The notes under the pieces are model-generated. The model made no database searches. It had not been told where the DNA came from and was given only the letters and a program-made list of their open reading frames with translations. Source: Rossellomorea marisflavi (lineage in GTDB: Bacteria > Bacillota > Bacilli > Bacillales > Bacillaceae_B). Taken from it: a DNA stretch of 64,000 nucleotides. Position numbers and translations under genes: made by a program. The stretch spans positions 1,740,001 to 1,804,000 of the forward strand of contig NZ_CP047095.1 in assembly GCF_009806575.1 (NCBI RefSeq). The letters are read 5' to 3'. Of this stretch, positions 44,772 through 53,829 are shown in pieces. How positions within the stretch are numbered: the first letter of the stretch is position 1; the number at the start of each line of letters is the position of its first letter.

Positions 44772-45599
44772 ATGAAGAAATTACTGGTATTCGCAGTTTT
44801 CCTGTCTTTGTTCCTTGGTGCCTGCTCGAGCGGCGGAACGGCTTCAAGCAGTACAAAGGAAAAGAAGGAAGAACCAAAGAAAGAAGAGGCAGCTACAAAG
44901 GAAGCCACGGATGAAGAAAGCAATGAAGAGAAAGTAGAGGAAGAGGTAGCTCCGGCAGTGGCCGAACCTGAATACGTCGTGAATGAGAACACATGGACGA
45001 TCGACCCCATCAAGGATGCGAACAAGAAAGTCGCCCTCCTCACATTCGATGATTCTCCGGACGAGCATGCCGTAGAGATCGCTGAAGATTTGAAGGAGAT
45101 GGATGTGAACGCCATCTTTTTTGTAAACGGACATTTCCTTGAATCAAACGAAGGGAAGGAAAAGTTAAAAAAAATCCACGATATGGGATTTGAGATCGGC
45201 AACCATACATATCATCACAGTTCACTGAAGGATCTGACACCTGATGAGCAACGGAAGGAAATCGTAGAGCTGAATGATCTCGTCGAATCGATCATCGGTG
45301 AACGCCCTGTCTTCTTCCGTGCACCCTTCGGACAGAATACCGATGAGAGCAGGGAAGTGGTCAAGGAAGAGAAGATGACCCTCATGAATTGGACGTACGG
45401 GTATGACTGGGAAAAGCAGTACCAGTCAAAGGCCGCCATCTCGGATATCATGGTCAACAGCCCTTATCTCGGGGACGGAGCAAACCTGTTGATGCATGAC
45501 CGTACATGGACGGCAGAAGCAGTTCCTGATATCGTGAAAGGTCTTCAGGATAAAGGGTTTGAAATCCTCGATCCTGCAAAGATCAAAACAATCGAATAG
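44772..45599 (+). CDS. Lipid-anchored polysaccharide deacetylase
   Basis: 275 residues. Lipobox LGAC (cysteine near 19), a Lys/Glu-rich linker (about 30-62), then a NodB-homology deacetylase domain: TFDDSPDE (catalytic and metal aspartates), NHTYHHSSL (metal histidines HxxxH), RAPFGQN and a late LLMHDR motif. It should deacetylate N-acetylated sugars of peptidoglycan or another wall polymer. ATG 44772 follows AAAGGTG by ten bases; GTG 44760 is too close. It stands alone between slp and SR1. Confidence 0.88.
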   Translation: MKKLLVFAVFLSLFLGACSSGGTASSSTKEKKEEPKKEEAATKEATDEESNEEKVEEEVAPAVAEPEYVVNENTWTIDPIKDANKKVALLTFDDSPDEHAVEIAEDLKEMDVNAIFFVNGHFLESNEGKEKLKKIHDMGFEIGNHTYHHSSLKDLTPDEQRKEIVELNDLVESIIGERPVFFRAPFGQNTDESREVVKEEKMTLMNWTYGYDWEKQYQSKAAISDIMVNSPYLGDGANLLMHDRTWTAEAVPDIVKGLQDKGFEILDPAKIKTIE

Positions 45600-45614
45600 G
45601 CGTGGCAGCGGAAA

Positions 45615-45652
45615 GTCCGCATCATTCAGACCTGGAATGATGCGGATTTTTT
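45615..45652 (+). terminator. Terminator after the deacetylase gene
   Basis: GTCCGCATCATTC (45615-45627) pairs with GAATGATGCGGAT (45635-45647, one G-U pair), followed by six T. Confidence 0.88.
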
Positions 45653-45893
45653 TGATGAAAGAGGCAGCGTGCAGAGGATCTGTGAACTCATGTGGGTAGC
45701 GTCAATCACGGGTCGCCCATGCGCCAGGCGGGATGGCCCGACAGGAAGCTGGTATTCGGATATAAGACCATAGTGGAAACAATATTTTCTGAAAAATAAA
45801 GAAATCGCACACATCAAAATGTAATCGCATACATACACTTATTAGTATGGAGGAATGATGGGGTTTCAATGAATAAAGTTATACAATTTAAGG
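45653..45893. other. Non-coding stretch upstream of SR1
   Basis: About 240 bp without a supported gene. The part at 45700-45745 is more GC-rich than its surroundings and contains a broken dyad (CGGGTCGCCCAT with ATGGCCCG). The remainder towards 45890 is AT-rich and would hold upstream regulatory sites for SR1. Confidence 0.4.
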
Positions 45894-45922
45894 TTGATTT
45901 TCTAATTGTGTTATAATATTAT
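45894..45922 (+). promoter_or_regulatory. Promoter of SR1
   Basis: -35 TTGATT (45894-45899), 17-bp spacer, -10 TATTAT (45917-45922). An overlapping extended -10 (TGTTATAAT, 45909-45917) is an alternative. Confidence 0.65.
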
Positions 45923-45930
45923 AGAGTCAG

Positions 45931-45944
45931 ATAAAACGCTTACA
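45931..45944 (-). promoter_or_regulatory. cre-like site at the start of SR1
   Basis: On the minus strand TGTAAGCGTTTTAT fits the CcpA site consensus TGNAANCGNWNNCA except at the last two positions. It lies just after the predicted start and would block elongation. SR1 is repressed by sugars in B. subtilis, mainly through CcpN and weakly through CcpA. Confidence 0.4.
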
Positions 45945-45968
45945 CTAAAACAGAAGGGAATGAACGTA

Positions 45969-46088
45969 ATGGGAACAATCGTTTGTCAATCTTGTCTGAA
46001 CACCATTGAGCATTATGAGGATGAAAAGGTTTCTGTTTTATTCTCTAACTGCTGTACATGTGAACATGATGTAGAAATTGATGATTAA
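45969..46088 (+). CDS. sr1P: GapA-binding peptide SR1P
   Basis: 39 residues starting MGTIVCQSCLNTIEHYEDEKV, with cysteine pairs CQSC and CCTC that suggest a zinc knuckle. SR1P of B. subtilis begins MGTIVCQDC and binds glyceraldehyde-3-phosphate dehydrogenase GapA, stabilising gapA operon mRNA and influencing RNase J1. AGAAGGGAATG precedes the ATG. An in-frame ATG at 45906 overlaps the promoter and is not used. Confidence 0.9.
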   Translation: MGTIVCQSCLNTIEHYEDEKVSVLFSNCCTCEHDVEIDD

Positions 46089-46102
46089 TCGATGATATAA
46101 AG

Positions 46103-46140
46103 AAAAGGATGAGGGGCCATTCAGGCTCTTCATCCTTTTT
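46103..46140. terminator. Terminator of SR1, shared with speA
   Basis: AAAAGGATGAGGGGCC (46103-46118) pairs with GGCTCTTCATCCTTTT (46124-46139) with two G-U pairs, then T. The A tract on the left allows use by the convergent speA. Confidence 0.88.
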
Positions 46141-46143
46141 CTG

Positions 46144-47613
46144 TTAGCGGATCGCCCGATGTTCCTTGATGACGCGAAGATGTCGTAGATCATAATCTTC
46201 TGGTCCTTGGACGGGCAGTCCGGCTTCAATATTCGTTTTGATGTATTCGATATTTTCCTTTGTGATGATCTCCCCGGGAATGAAGATCGGAATCCCAGGA
46301 GGATACACCATGATGAATTCTGCAATCGTTCTTCCCACCGTTTCGTCAATGGGGATGACTTCGGTTTCTGCATAAAAAGCATCTCTTGGCGTGATGGACA
46401 ACACGGGGATGTCAGGCAGCATGACCGTGATCGGATCGCGGGCTCCGTCCTGTTTCAACTTTTCCGTCAGTTCCTTGAGCGCGCACACCAAAGTGGAAGC
46501 ATCTTCTTCAGTATCACCCGGAGTGATGATACAAAGGATGTTATATAGGTCGGATAATTCCACCTCGATATTATGGGACTCCCGTAGCCATTTTTCTGCA
46601 TCGAATCCGCTGATTCCAAGATCTTTGACGGAGATGATCAGTTTGGTCGGGTCATAATCAAATGTTGCTTTCGTTCCGAGAATTTCTTTTCCTACGCAAT
46701 ATAGTCCTTCAATGCCATTGATTTGGTCACGCATGCGTCCGGCAAGCTCGATGGTCCTGGAGATGAGCTCGTGACCTTCAGTGGCAAGACGCTTCCTCGC
46801 CACGTCCAATGAAGCAAGAAGCAGGTAGGACGTAGATGTTGTCGTGAGCATGCTGAGAATGGTCTGGACCCGCTTCGGTGAAACAAGCCCGTTCTTCATA
46901 TTGAGCACAGAGCTCTGCGTCATGGACCCGCCCAGTTTGTGCACGCTGGTGGCCGCGAGATCTGCGCCAGCCTGCATGGCAGAAAGGGGAAGGTCGTCGT
47001 GAAAATGGATATGAACGCCGTGTGCTTCATCTACAAGGACAGGTACATCGTATGAGTGGGCAATCTCCACGATTTTCTTGAGATCTGCCGATATTCCGAA
47101 ATACGTCGGGTTGATGACGAGTACACCTTTCGCATCGGGGTTCTGTTCAAGGGCGCGGGCAACGGCATCCGTTGTGATCCCGTGGGAAATCCCAAGATTC
47201 TCGTCAATATCCGGATGGATGAAGACGGGGGTAGCGCCTGAGAATACGATGGCAGACATGACGGATTTATGAACATTACGCGGAACAATGATTTTATCTC
47301 CAGGTCCGCATACACTCATCACCATGGTCATGATGGCGCCACTCGTGCCTTGCACAGAGAAAAATGTATGGTCAGCCCCGAAGGCTTCAGCAGCCAGGTC
47401 CTGGGCTTCTTTGATCATTCCCTTCGGCTGGTGCAAGTCATCCAGCGGGGCAATGTTGATCAGGTCGATGGAAAGGGCATTTTCGCCGATGAATTCCTTG
47501 AATTCAGGATCCATACCTGCCCCCTTCTTATGTCCGGGGATATGGAATTGTACAGGATTTTTTTTACTATGATTCATCAAGCCGGTAAATAACGGCGTAT
47601 CATGCTGGGACAA
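46144..47613 (-). CDS. speA: Arginine decarboxylase
   Basis: PLP-dependent decarboxylation of arginine to agmatine, the first step to spermidine. 489 residues of the Orn/Lys/Arg decarboxylase fold type I: DEAHGVHIHF (PLP aspartate), ATSVHKLGGS (PLP lysine, about K227) and VYPPGIPIFIPGE near the C-terminus. The TTG at 47613 gives the MSQHDTP start matching B. subtilis (MSQHETP) and is nine bases after GAGGTG; the GTG at 47625 is inside that site. Arginine metabolism next to SR1, which controls AhrC, is notable. Confidence 0.93.
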   Translation of the reverse strand: MSQHDTPLFTGLMNHSKKNPVQFHIPGHKKGAGMDPEFKEFIGENALSIDLINIAPLDDLHQPKGMIKEAQDLAAEAFGADHTFFSVQGTSGAIMTMVMSVCGPGDKIIVPRNVHKSVMSAIVFSGATPVFIHPDIDENLGISHGITTDAVARALEQNPDAKGVLVINPTYFGISADLKKIVEIAHSYDVPVLVDEAHGVHIHFHDDLPLSAMQAGADLAATSVHKLGGSMTQSSVLNMKNGLVSPKRVQTILSMLTTTSTSYLLLASLDVARKRLATEGHELISRTIELAGRMRDQINGIEGLYCVGKEILGTKATFDYDPTKLIISVKDLGISGFDAEKWLRESHNIEVELSDLYNILCIITPGDTEEDASTLVCALKELTEKLKQDGARDPITVMLPDIPVLSITPRDAFYAETEVIPIDETVGRTIAEFIMVYPPGIPIFIPGEIITKENIEYIKTNIEAGLPVQGPEDYDLRHLRVIKEHRAIR

Positions 47614-47810
47614 TGTAGTAAACACCTCTTTAAAGTCTTCTTGAACTTTTCATTATACTAGAAAACAGACTGTTGCACTAACAAACATATGAATTATAGC
47701 ATTTCAACCATTCTTTGCATAGTGGTGGGTGGCTTCCATTCTAAATGAGCTGGTTCGGAGGAGGAATTTCACCTCCATTGAAGAATAGGAGAATAAGACA
47801 GGAGGAATTG

Positions 47811-48770
47811 ATGATGAAATGGAGTACAAGGGTGACGGAAAAATTAGGGATTACATACCCCATCATTCAAGGGGGACTGGCTCATCTTGCATATGCAGAG
47901 CTTGCTGCAGCTGTTTCAAATGCGGGGGGACTTGGACAGGTCACGGCTATGTCGATGGAATCCCCTTTGGAGGTCAAGCGTGAAATCCAAAAGATCAAAA
48001 CCATGACAGAAAAACCGTTCGGTGTGAATTTTGCCATCGGTCAGCATGGCCGTCCATACAGGGAGTACGTGGAGGCAGCTATTGAAGAAGGGGTTCCGGC
48101 GATTTCCGTGACCGGCGGAAATCCAGCGCCGATTTTGCAGATGCTTGAAGGAACGGGGATTATAAAATTGGTGCTTGTGGCTTCCAAACGACAAGCCGTC
48201 AAGGCAGAGGAGTTAGGCGCCGATATCGTCATGGTGGTGGGACAAGAGGGAGGAGGACATCTCGGCAAGGAAGATGTGGGGACCTTCGTATTGATTCCTC
48301 AAGTGGTTGATGCCGTATCGATTCCGGTTGTGGCGAGCGGAGGGGTCGGTGACGGAAGAGGATTGATGGCCGCCCTTTCCTTTGGTGCCGAAGGGATCGA
48401 GATGGGAACAAGATTCATTGCGACGAAAGAATGCGTACATGCGTCCGATGCGTATAAAAGCGCCTTGATTGCAGGGGATGAGAATGGTACAGTGGTGATT
48501 AAACGAACTCTCGGGGCCCCTGCAAGGGTCATCTCGAATGACTGGACTTCGGCGATACTGGATCGAGAGGCCCGGAATGCCGGATATGAGGGGCTGAAGG
48601 ATTACATCAGCGGTGAAGCCAACAGGAAATTTGTCCACGACGGTAAAACAACCGAAGGTTTTGCATGGGCAGGTCAGGTGATGGGGATGATCAAGGATAT
48701 CCCTACCGTGGATGAATTGATGTCGCGCATGATTCTTGAGGGTGAGAGTATCCGAACTAAATGGTCGTAA
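47811..48770 (+). CDS. Nitronate monooxygenase-like flavoprotein
   Basis: 319 residues, FMN-dependent TIM barrel of the 2-nitropropane dioxygenase / enoyl-reductase FabK group. Typical segments: PIIQGGLAHLA at the start, AAVSNAGGLG, GVNFAIGQHG, the MVVGQEGGGHLG catalytic histidine, and PVVASGGVGDGRGLMAALSFGAEGIEMGTRF for FMN. May oxidise alkyl nitronates; a FabK-like role cannot be excluded. GGAGG lies five bases before ATG 47811 and eight before ATG 47814; either can serve. The stop is 13 bp before yktA, so they are likely co-transcribed. Confidence 0.87.
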   Translation: MMKWSTRVTEKLGITYPIIQGGLAHLAYAELAAAVSNAGGLGQVTAMSMESPLEVKREIQKIKTMTEKPFGVNFAIGQHGRPYREYVEAAIEEGVPAISVTGGNPAPILQMLEGTGIIKLVLVASKRQAVKAEELGADIVMVVGQEGGGHLGKEDVGTFVLIPQVVDAVSIPVVASGGVGDGRGLMAALSFGAEGIEMGTRFIATKECVHASDAYKSALIAGDENGTVVIKRTLGAPARVISNDWTSAILDREARNAGYEGLKDYISGEANRKFVHDGKTTEGFAWAGQVMGMIKDIPTVDELMSRMILEGESIRTKWS

Positions 48771-48783
48771 GGAGTGTCATAGA

Positions 48784-49053
48784 ATGGAATACCAATATCC
48801 CTTTGATATTGATTGGACAACGGAAGAGGTCATCGATGTGATCGCCTTCTTTGAATCGATTGAACAAGCATATGAAAAAAGCATCGATCGTGATGAATTG
48901 ATGAAGAAATACAAACGTTTTAAGGAAATCGTACCAGGTAAAGCAGATGAAAAACGAATCTGCGGCGAGTTCCAGCAATCGAGCGGTTATTCATCCTATT
49001 ATGTGATCAAAAAGATGAAAGATCAACCGGAAAGCGGAAGGATCTCGATGTAA
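48784..49053 (+). CDS. yktA: UPF0223 family protein
   Basis: 89 residues, soluble, matching YktA of B. subtilis (YQYPFDIDWTTEEVIDVI at the N-terminus, DEKRICGEFQQSSGYSSY near the middle). Helical; function unknown. AAGGAG lies nine bases before the ATG, overlapping the end of the upstream gene. Confidence 0.88.
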   Translation: MEYQYPFDIDWTTEEVIDVIAFFESIEQAYEKSIDRDELMKKYKRFKEIVPGKADEKRICGEFQQSSGYSSYYVIKKMKDQPESGRISM

Positions 49054-49054
49054 T

Positions 49055-49090
49055 AAAAGGCGGCCTGCTGAGAAGCAGACCGCCTTTTAT
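49055..49090 (+). terminator. Terminator after yktA
   Basis: AAAAGGCGGCCTGCT (49055-49069) pairs with AGCAGACCGCCTTTT (49074-49088, one mismatch pair), then ATTTG. Confidence 0.85.
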
Positions 49091-49119
49091 TTGAGCCCAT
49101 CCCCTTGTGCCAGGCAGGT

Positions 49120-49740
49120 TTAGCTCATTTTATAAAGGGGTAAAAGTGTTTCAAAGGCGACGGTGATCTTGTCCATCAATTCCTCACCGCTCATCTTTGT
49201 CACCGTATCCCTATCCAGATGGAGTCCACAAAGCAATTCAGCTTTTTTGACGGATTGTACCCTTTTGGCAAGTGCCAGAAGATCATCCCTGCTCATGGAG
49301 TTGTATGGGGTGGCATCAGGCTTCATATGATCTCCGGACCAGACGAATTCACCCGGGATCATCTCTGGGATCTCATCCACACGCTGTTCGATCTGACGGC
49401 CGAAGGCAGCTTTGCCTGGTGCTTCATAGATCATGGCGAACCAGACGAACAGATGGGTGCCCCATAAGCCGATTTGGAAGTGAGGGTGCTTTTTATACCC
49501 CCTCTTATCGGATGCAAACGCGACCCATGTATCATTCGGCGGATTGACTGAACGTCTGGCATGCTTTGCAACATGGTAGTGGACTTCATCCCCTGTCATG
49601 ACGGACAGGGAAGGGGCGAAATGTTGTCCCAGGAAGTCCAGTTTCGGACGTATCTTCTCCACGATTGCTTCCATTCTGGCATCTAGGCCCTCGATCGAGA
49701 ACACATTAAAATCTTCTTCGGTAAATCCATTGAATTTCAT
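49120..49740 (-). CDS. yktB: UPF0637 family protein
   Basis: 206 residues, matching YktB. Conserved segments are GFTEEDFNVFSIEGLDARM, HVAKHARRSVNPPNDTWVAF and HFQIGLWGTHLFVWFAMIYE. No catalytic motif known; a structure of the family shows a single alpha/beta domain. AAGGAGGG precedes the ATG. Opposite in direction to yktA and ykzI. Confidence 0.88.
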   Translation of the reverse strand: MKFNGFTEEDFNVFSIEGLDARMEAIVEKIRPKLDFLGQHFAPSLSVMTGDEVHYHVAKHARRSVNPPNDTWVAFASDKRGYKKHPHFQIGLWGTHLFVWFAMIYEAPGKAAFGRQIEQRVDEIPEMIPGEFVWSGDHMKPDATPYNSMSRDDLLALAKRVQSVKKAELLCGLHLDRDTVTKMSGEELMDKITVAFETLLPLYKMS

Positions 49741-49913
49741 CTAAAACCCTCCTTGTACATGGCTATCGTAGCACAAAGGCATGGGAGGGTGTAGCCGGAA
49801 TGCTTTGCAGATAGGTAATGGCACATTTTAGTTACAAGATGGAGAATTTCTCATAACATGTAGTAAATATTATCAGAACAATCAGATAAAACTTCCGGAA
49901 GGGGTGTAGGAAA

Positions 49914-50108
49914 ATGAAACAGGTAATGAATACGTCTAAAAAAAGGGATGTCCAGCAGCAAAGGCTGAATGTGTTGAGGTTGGAAATGGACTATGAACTT
50001 GCCGTCCTTTTTGAAGCCATCCAGTTGAATGATGAACAGCTCCAGAGCAATTCGAAACAAAAATTGATGGGCATCCGTGAAGAATTGATGAAACTGAAGG
50101 CTTTATAG
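49914..50108 (+). CDS. ykzI: Small helical protein YkzI
   Basis: 64 residues, almost fully helical and charged (KKRDVQQQRLNVLRLEMDYELAVL), a likely short coiled coil. GGAAGGGGTGTAGG precedes the ATG. Position between yktB and yktC fits YkzI of B. subtilis. Function unknown. Confidence 0.75.
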   Translation: MKQVMNTSKKRDVQQQRLNVLRLEMDYELAVLFEAIQLNDEQLQSNSKQKLMGIREELMKLKAL

Positions 50109-50312
50109 AATCACTTTCCTAATGAGGTAAATACTAAAAATGATGATGAATTCAACTTGAAAAGACGGGTCCTGAGGGAATTATTCAGGTCCGTATTTTT
50201 ATGCCTGGATCATTAGTGCCAAGTGCTGCTGCTTGAAAGAGCCTCATTTTTCCATTACACTTATGAGCTAAAGGAAGTCCACGCTCATCCGATACATAGG
50301 AGGATTGCTTGC

Positions 50313-51104
50313 ATGACAAACTGGATTGAACTCGACCAAAACGTGAGAAGCTGGATCAAGGAAGCCGGAGAACGCATCCGTACATCCTTTGATTCAGAGT
50401 TAAGCATTAAAACGAAGTCTAATCGTAACGATCTTGTGACCGATATGGATGAGGCAACTGAAAAATATTTCACTGAAGCCATCCGCCATACGTACCCCGA
50501 TCATCAGATCATGGGCGAGGAAGGCTTTGGAGACGACTTACATACACTTGAAGGAGTCACCTGGATCATTGATCCCATCGACGGAACGATGAATTTCGTC
50601 CATCAGCAGCGGAACTTTGCCATTTCCATCGGCATCTATGACGGAGCTGTCGGCAAGCTGGGTTATATATATGATGTCGTCCATGATGAACTTTATTACG
50701 CCAGCAAGGGCGAGGGGGCATTCATGAATGAGCAAAGGCTACCGGACCTGGAGGAGGTTCCCGTAGAGGATGCCATTGTCGCCCTCAATGCCCTTTGGGT
50801 GACGGATAATAAGCGGATCGACCCTTCAGTCCTCGGCCCACTCGTTCAAAAGGCAAGGGGGATCCGATCTTACGGATCTGCGGCCATTGAAATGGCCTAC
50901 ATCGCTGCAGGAAGGCTCGATGCGTATCTGACCATGAGGCTTGCTCCCTGGGATTTTGCTGCCGGTAAGATCCTGATCGAAGAGGTCGGGGGAATGGTGA
51001 CCGATCTAGAAGGAAATGAACTGGATCCCCTCAAAAAGAGCTCGGTTTTCGTCGGAAAACCAGGGCTGCACCAAACGATCTTGGATACGTATATCAAAAA
51101 ATAG
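50313..51104 (+). CDS. suhB: Inositol-monophosphatase family protein
   Basis: 263 residues (YktC/SuhB). Metal-binding motifs MGEEGFGD, DPIDGTMNF (about 85-93) and WDFAAGKILIEEVGG near 210 are complete, so it should be an active magnesium-dependent phosphatase on inositol phosphate, NADP or a nucleotide phosphate. ATG 50313 follows AGGAGG by nine bases; the longer frame from 50223 has no ribosome site. Confidence 0.9.
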   Translation: MTNWIELDQNVRSWIKEAGERIRTSFDSELSIKTKSNRNDLVTDMDEATEKYFTEAIRHTYPDHQIMGEEGFGDDLHTLEGVTWIIDPIDGTMNFVHQQRNFAISIGIYDGAVGKLGYIYDVVHDELYYASKGEGAFMNEQRLPDLEEVPVEDAIVALNALWVTDNKRIDPSVLGPLVQKARGIRSYGSAAIEMAYIAAGRLDAYLTMRLAPWDFAAGKILIEEVGGMVTDLEGNELDPLKKSSVFVGKPGLHQTILDTYIKK

Positions 51105-51116
51105 GTATAACGAAAT

Positions 51117-51159
51117 AGGTGCCGGATGGAGGTTTTCCTCCAATCGGCACCTTTTCTTT
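51117..51159. terminator. Bidirectional terminator between suhB and ylaF
   Basis: AGGTGCCGGATGGAGG pairs with CCTCCAATCGGCACCT around TTTT, followed by TTTCTTT. Confidence 0.88.
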
Positions 51160-51161
51160 GA

Positions 51162-51347
51162 TTATAGTCTTCCTTCTTCCCGGTAGCGCTTCTTCGTTTT
51201 GAAGCCGAAGCCCATGACAACCATGAGTGCGGCGAAACTCCCGACCGCGAGTAAGATGCTTTGCAGGCTTATGGATATGGCGATTCCCATGAGGGAGACG
51301 GCCGCTAATAGTGAAAACAGGACAAAGATCCACTTAATATTTCCCAT
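51162..51347 (-). CDS. ylaF: DUF5325 family membrane protein YlaF
   Basis: 61 residues with two membrane helices (about 5-25 and 28-48) and a basic tail KTKKRYREEG. GGAGGTATCTAG precedes the ATG. Same place next to typA as ylaF in B. subtilis. Function unknown. Confidence 0.8.
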   Translation of the reverse strand: MGNIKWIFVLFSLLAAVSLMGIAISISLQSILLAVGSFAALMVVMGFGFKTKKRYREEGRL

Positions 51348-51482
51348 CTAGATACCTCCATTGAATGAATATGCTTGCTATACGTATGATTTTACCCCTG
51401 TGGGAAAGAATGTGCAATGTCTGTAGCCTGTAATTGTAAGGGTTTACGAGCGAAATATTTATTAGGGGTTTTATAAACGCTG

Positions 51483-51491
51483 TGCTATAAT
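51483..51491 (+). promoter_or_regulatory. Extended -10 promoter of typA
   Basis: TGCTATAAT at 51483-51491, a perfect extended -10, 60 bp before the start codon; no clear -35. Confidence 0.6.
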
Positions 51492-51550
51492 GGTCTAGTT
51501 GAACAGAAATCAAGTCAGGAATGAAATCCAATATATTCAGGAGTGGAAAT

Positions 51551-53395
51551 ATGAACTTAAGAAATGATCTTAGAAATATAGCCATTATTGCTCACGTTGA
51601 CCACGGTAAAACAACATTGGTCGATGAGCTGTTAAAGCAATCCGGTATCTTCCGTGAAAATGAAACCGTATCGGAACGTGCCATGGATTCCAATGACCTC
51701 GAACGCGAACGCGGTATCACGATCCTTGCGAAAAATACTGCGATCCAATATAAAGATACGCGCATCAACATCCTGGACACACCTGGACATGCCGATTTCG
51801 GTGGGGAAGTGGAACGGATCATGAAGATGGTCGATGGTGTCCTTCTTGTAGTCGATGCTTATGAAGGATGCATGCCTCAAACACGCTTTGTACTGAAAAA
51901 AGCACTCGAGCAAAACCTAACGCCAATCGTAGTCGTGAACAAGATCGATAAAGATTCTGCCCGTCCGGAAGAAGTCATCGATGAAGTACTGGAACTGTTC
52001 ATCGAGCTTGATGCCAATGACGAGCAGCTTGAATTCCCTGTGATCTATGCGTCTGCCATCAGTGGTACTGCAAGCACAGACCCGGATCCGTCCAAACAAG
52101 ATGAGAACATGCAGTGCTTGTATGAGTCCATCATTGAAAACATTCCTGCACCGGTTGATAATCGTCAAGATCCACTTCAATTCCAAGTGGCCCTTCTTGA
52201 TTACAATGACTACGTGGGCCGTATCGGGATCGGACGTGTGTTCCGTGGAACGATGAGAGTTGGACAACAGGTTTCATTGATGAAGCTTGATGGATCCATC
52301 AAATCGTTCCGTGTCACGAAGATCTTCGGTTTCCTCGGATTGAAACGGGTTGAAATTCAAGAAGCGAATGCAGGAGACCTGATTGCTGTATCAGGTATGG
52401 AAGACATCAACGTAGGGGAAACCGTTTGTCCGGTTGAACATCAAGATCCACTACCTGTCCTCCGTATCGACGAGCCTACCCTTCAAATGACGTTCCTTGT
52501 GAACAACAGCCCATTTGCAGGTCGTGAAGGTAAATTCGTCACTGCAAGGAAAATTGAAGAGAGACTTCTATCCCAGCTTCAAACCGATGTCAGTCTTCGT
52601 GTAGAGCCAACTGATTCACCGGATGCCTGGACAGTATCAGGTCGTGGGGAGCTTCACCTTTCCATCCTGATCGAGAACATGCGCCGTGAAGGGTATGAGC
52701 TTCAAGTGTCAAAACCTGAAGTCATTGTACGTGAAGTGGATGGAGTGAAATGTGAGCCGGTTGAACGCGTTCAAATTGATATTCCTGAAGAGTTCATGGG
52801 CGGTGTCATCGAATCACTTGGACAGCGTAAAGGTGAAATGCTCGATATGATCAATAACGGAAACGGTCAGGTTCGCCTTGTATTCATGGTTCCTGCGCGT
52901 GGATTGATCGGATATTCGACTGAGTTCATGACACTCACAAGAGGGTATGGTATCATTAACCATACATTCGACAGCTATCAACCGCTTCAACAAGGTCGCG
53001 TAGGTGGCAGACGCCAAGGTGTCCTTGTGTCGATGGAAACAGGTAAAACCACTCAATACGGCATCATGCAGGTTGAGGACCGCGGTACCATCTTCGTGGA
53101 ATCGGGTACAGAAATCTATGCAGGTATGGTCGTCGGTGAAAACACCCGTGAAAATGACATCACAGTAAACATCACGAAAATGAAACAAGCGACGAACGTC
53201 CGTTCAGCCACTAAAGATCAAACCGTGACAATCAAGAAAGCACGAATCATGACGCTTGAAGAGTCACTTGAATATCTGAATGATGACGAATACTGCGAAG
53301 TGACACCTGAATCCATCCGTCTTCGTAAGAAGATCCTTGATAAGAGCGAGCGTGAAAGAGCTGAGAAAAAGAAAAAAACAGCTGAAAATAAGTAA
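51551..53395 (+). CDS. typA: Ribosome-associated GTPase TypA/BipA
   Basis: Translational GTPase that binds ribosomes and supports 50S assembly and growth in stress or cold. 614 residues: G1 AHVDHGKTT at 14-22, the ERGITI switch, [16 protein letters not shown], then EF-G-like domains II, III and V and the TypA-specific C-terminal domain. ATG 51551 follows AGGAG by eight bases; the frame upstream to 51521 is not needed. Monocistronic or read into ylaH. Confidence 0.96.
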   Translation: MNLRNDLRNIAIIAHVDHGKTTLVDELLKQSGIFRENETVSERAMDSNDLERERGITILAKNTAIQYKDTRINILDTPGHADFGGEVERIMKMVDGVLLVVDAYEGCMPQTRFVLKKALEQNLTPIVVVNKIDKDSARPEEVIDEVLELFIELDANDEQLEFPVIYASAISGTASTDPDPSKQDENMQCLYESIIENIPAPVDNRQDPLQFQVALLDYNDYVGRIGIGRVFRGTMRVGQQVSLMKLDGSIKSFRVTKIFGFLGLKRVEIQEANAGDLIAVSGMEDINVGETVCPVEHQDPLPVLRIDEPTLQMTFLVNNSPFAGREGKFVTARKIEERLLSQLQTDVSLRVEPTDSPDAWTVSGRGELHLSILIENMRREGYELQVSKPEVIVREVDGVKCEPVERVQIDIPEEFMGGVIESLGQRKGEMLDMINNGNGQVRLVFMVPARGLIGYSTEFMTLTRGYGIINHTFDSYQPLQQGRVGGRRQGVLVSMETGKTTQYGIMQVEDRGTIFVESGTEIYAGMVVGENTRENDITVNITKMKQATNVRSATKDQTVTIKKARIMTLEESLEYLNDDEYCEVTPESIRLRKKILDKSERERAEKKKKTAENK

Positions 53396-53418
53396 TAAGC
53401 GTTAAGGGGGAGTAGGGC

Positions 53419-53727
53419 ATGGATGTAACGGAGAGGTTATCCTTTTTTGCATCCCTGTACCGTGTTGATCAGAATGCGGAATTGGGGATGTGGCTATTGT
53501 ATCTGACCATCATCGGTCTATCCATCCTTGTGTACAAGCTGGGATTCGCCAAGAAACTTCCGATTGCCAAATCGATTGTGATCTATCTTTTCCTTGTGAT
53601 GGGATGCACGGTCCTGACGTTCCTCGGGATTTTCCTCCCGGTTGCGGAGGGACTGGTCATCGCTGCACTGATTCTCATCATCTATAAGGTGCGCCTGAAC
53701 AACGAAAAGAGAAAAGGGAATATCTGA
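53419..53727 (+). CDS. ylaH: YlaH-family membrane protein
   Basis: 102 residues with three membrane helices (about 24-44, 49-68, 70-90) and a basic C-terminus. TAAGGGGGAGTAGGG precedes the ATG, 23 bp after typA, so probably co-transcribed. Same neighbour as in B. subtilis; function unknown. Confidence 0.85.
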   Translation: MDVTERLSFFASLYRVDQNAELGMWLLYLTIIGLSILVYKLGFAKKLPIAKSIVIYLFLVMGCTVLTFLGIFLPVAEGLVIAALILIIYKVRLNNEKRKGNI

Positions 53728-53790
53728 CGAAACCGTACCCCATCATCTTGAAGCACTCCCGCACCACCGTCAAAGGGGACGGAAAACCAA

Positions 53791-53829
53791 AAAGGCAGCA
53801 GTCATATAATTGACTGCTGCCTTTTTTTT
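53791..53829. terminator. Bidirectional terminator between ylaH and the convergent membrane gene
   Basis: AAAGGCAGCAGTCA (53791-53804) pairs perfectly with TGACTGCTGCCTTT (53811-53824), then five T. It overlaps the last codon of the minus-strand gene. Confidence 0.9.

Larger units (their letters stand above)
45929..46140 (+). ncRNA. Dual-function small RNA SR1
   Basis: Promoter, peptide gene and terminator together define a transcript of about 210 bases between slp/deacetylase and speA, the same locus and size as SR1 of B. subtilis (205 nt). There it base-pairs with ahrC mRNA, the arginine catabolism activator, and encodes SR1P. The pairing segments cannot be checked here because ahrC is not in the window. 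The 3' hairpin (46103-46139) is the terminator. Confidence 0.75.

Noticed and set aside
45626..45838. A minus-strand frame of 70 codons upstream of SR1
   Set aside because: No ribosome site, overlaps the deacetylase terminator, and the composition is not protein-like.
45906..45968. Longer SR1P start at 45906
   Set aside because: The extra codons overlap the -10 region of the SR1 promoter and precede the transcript start.
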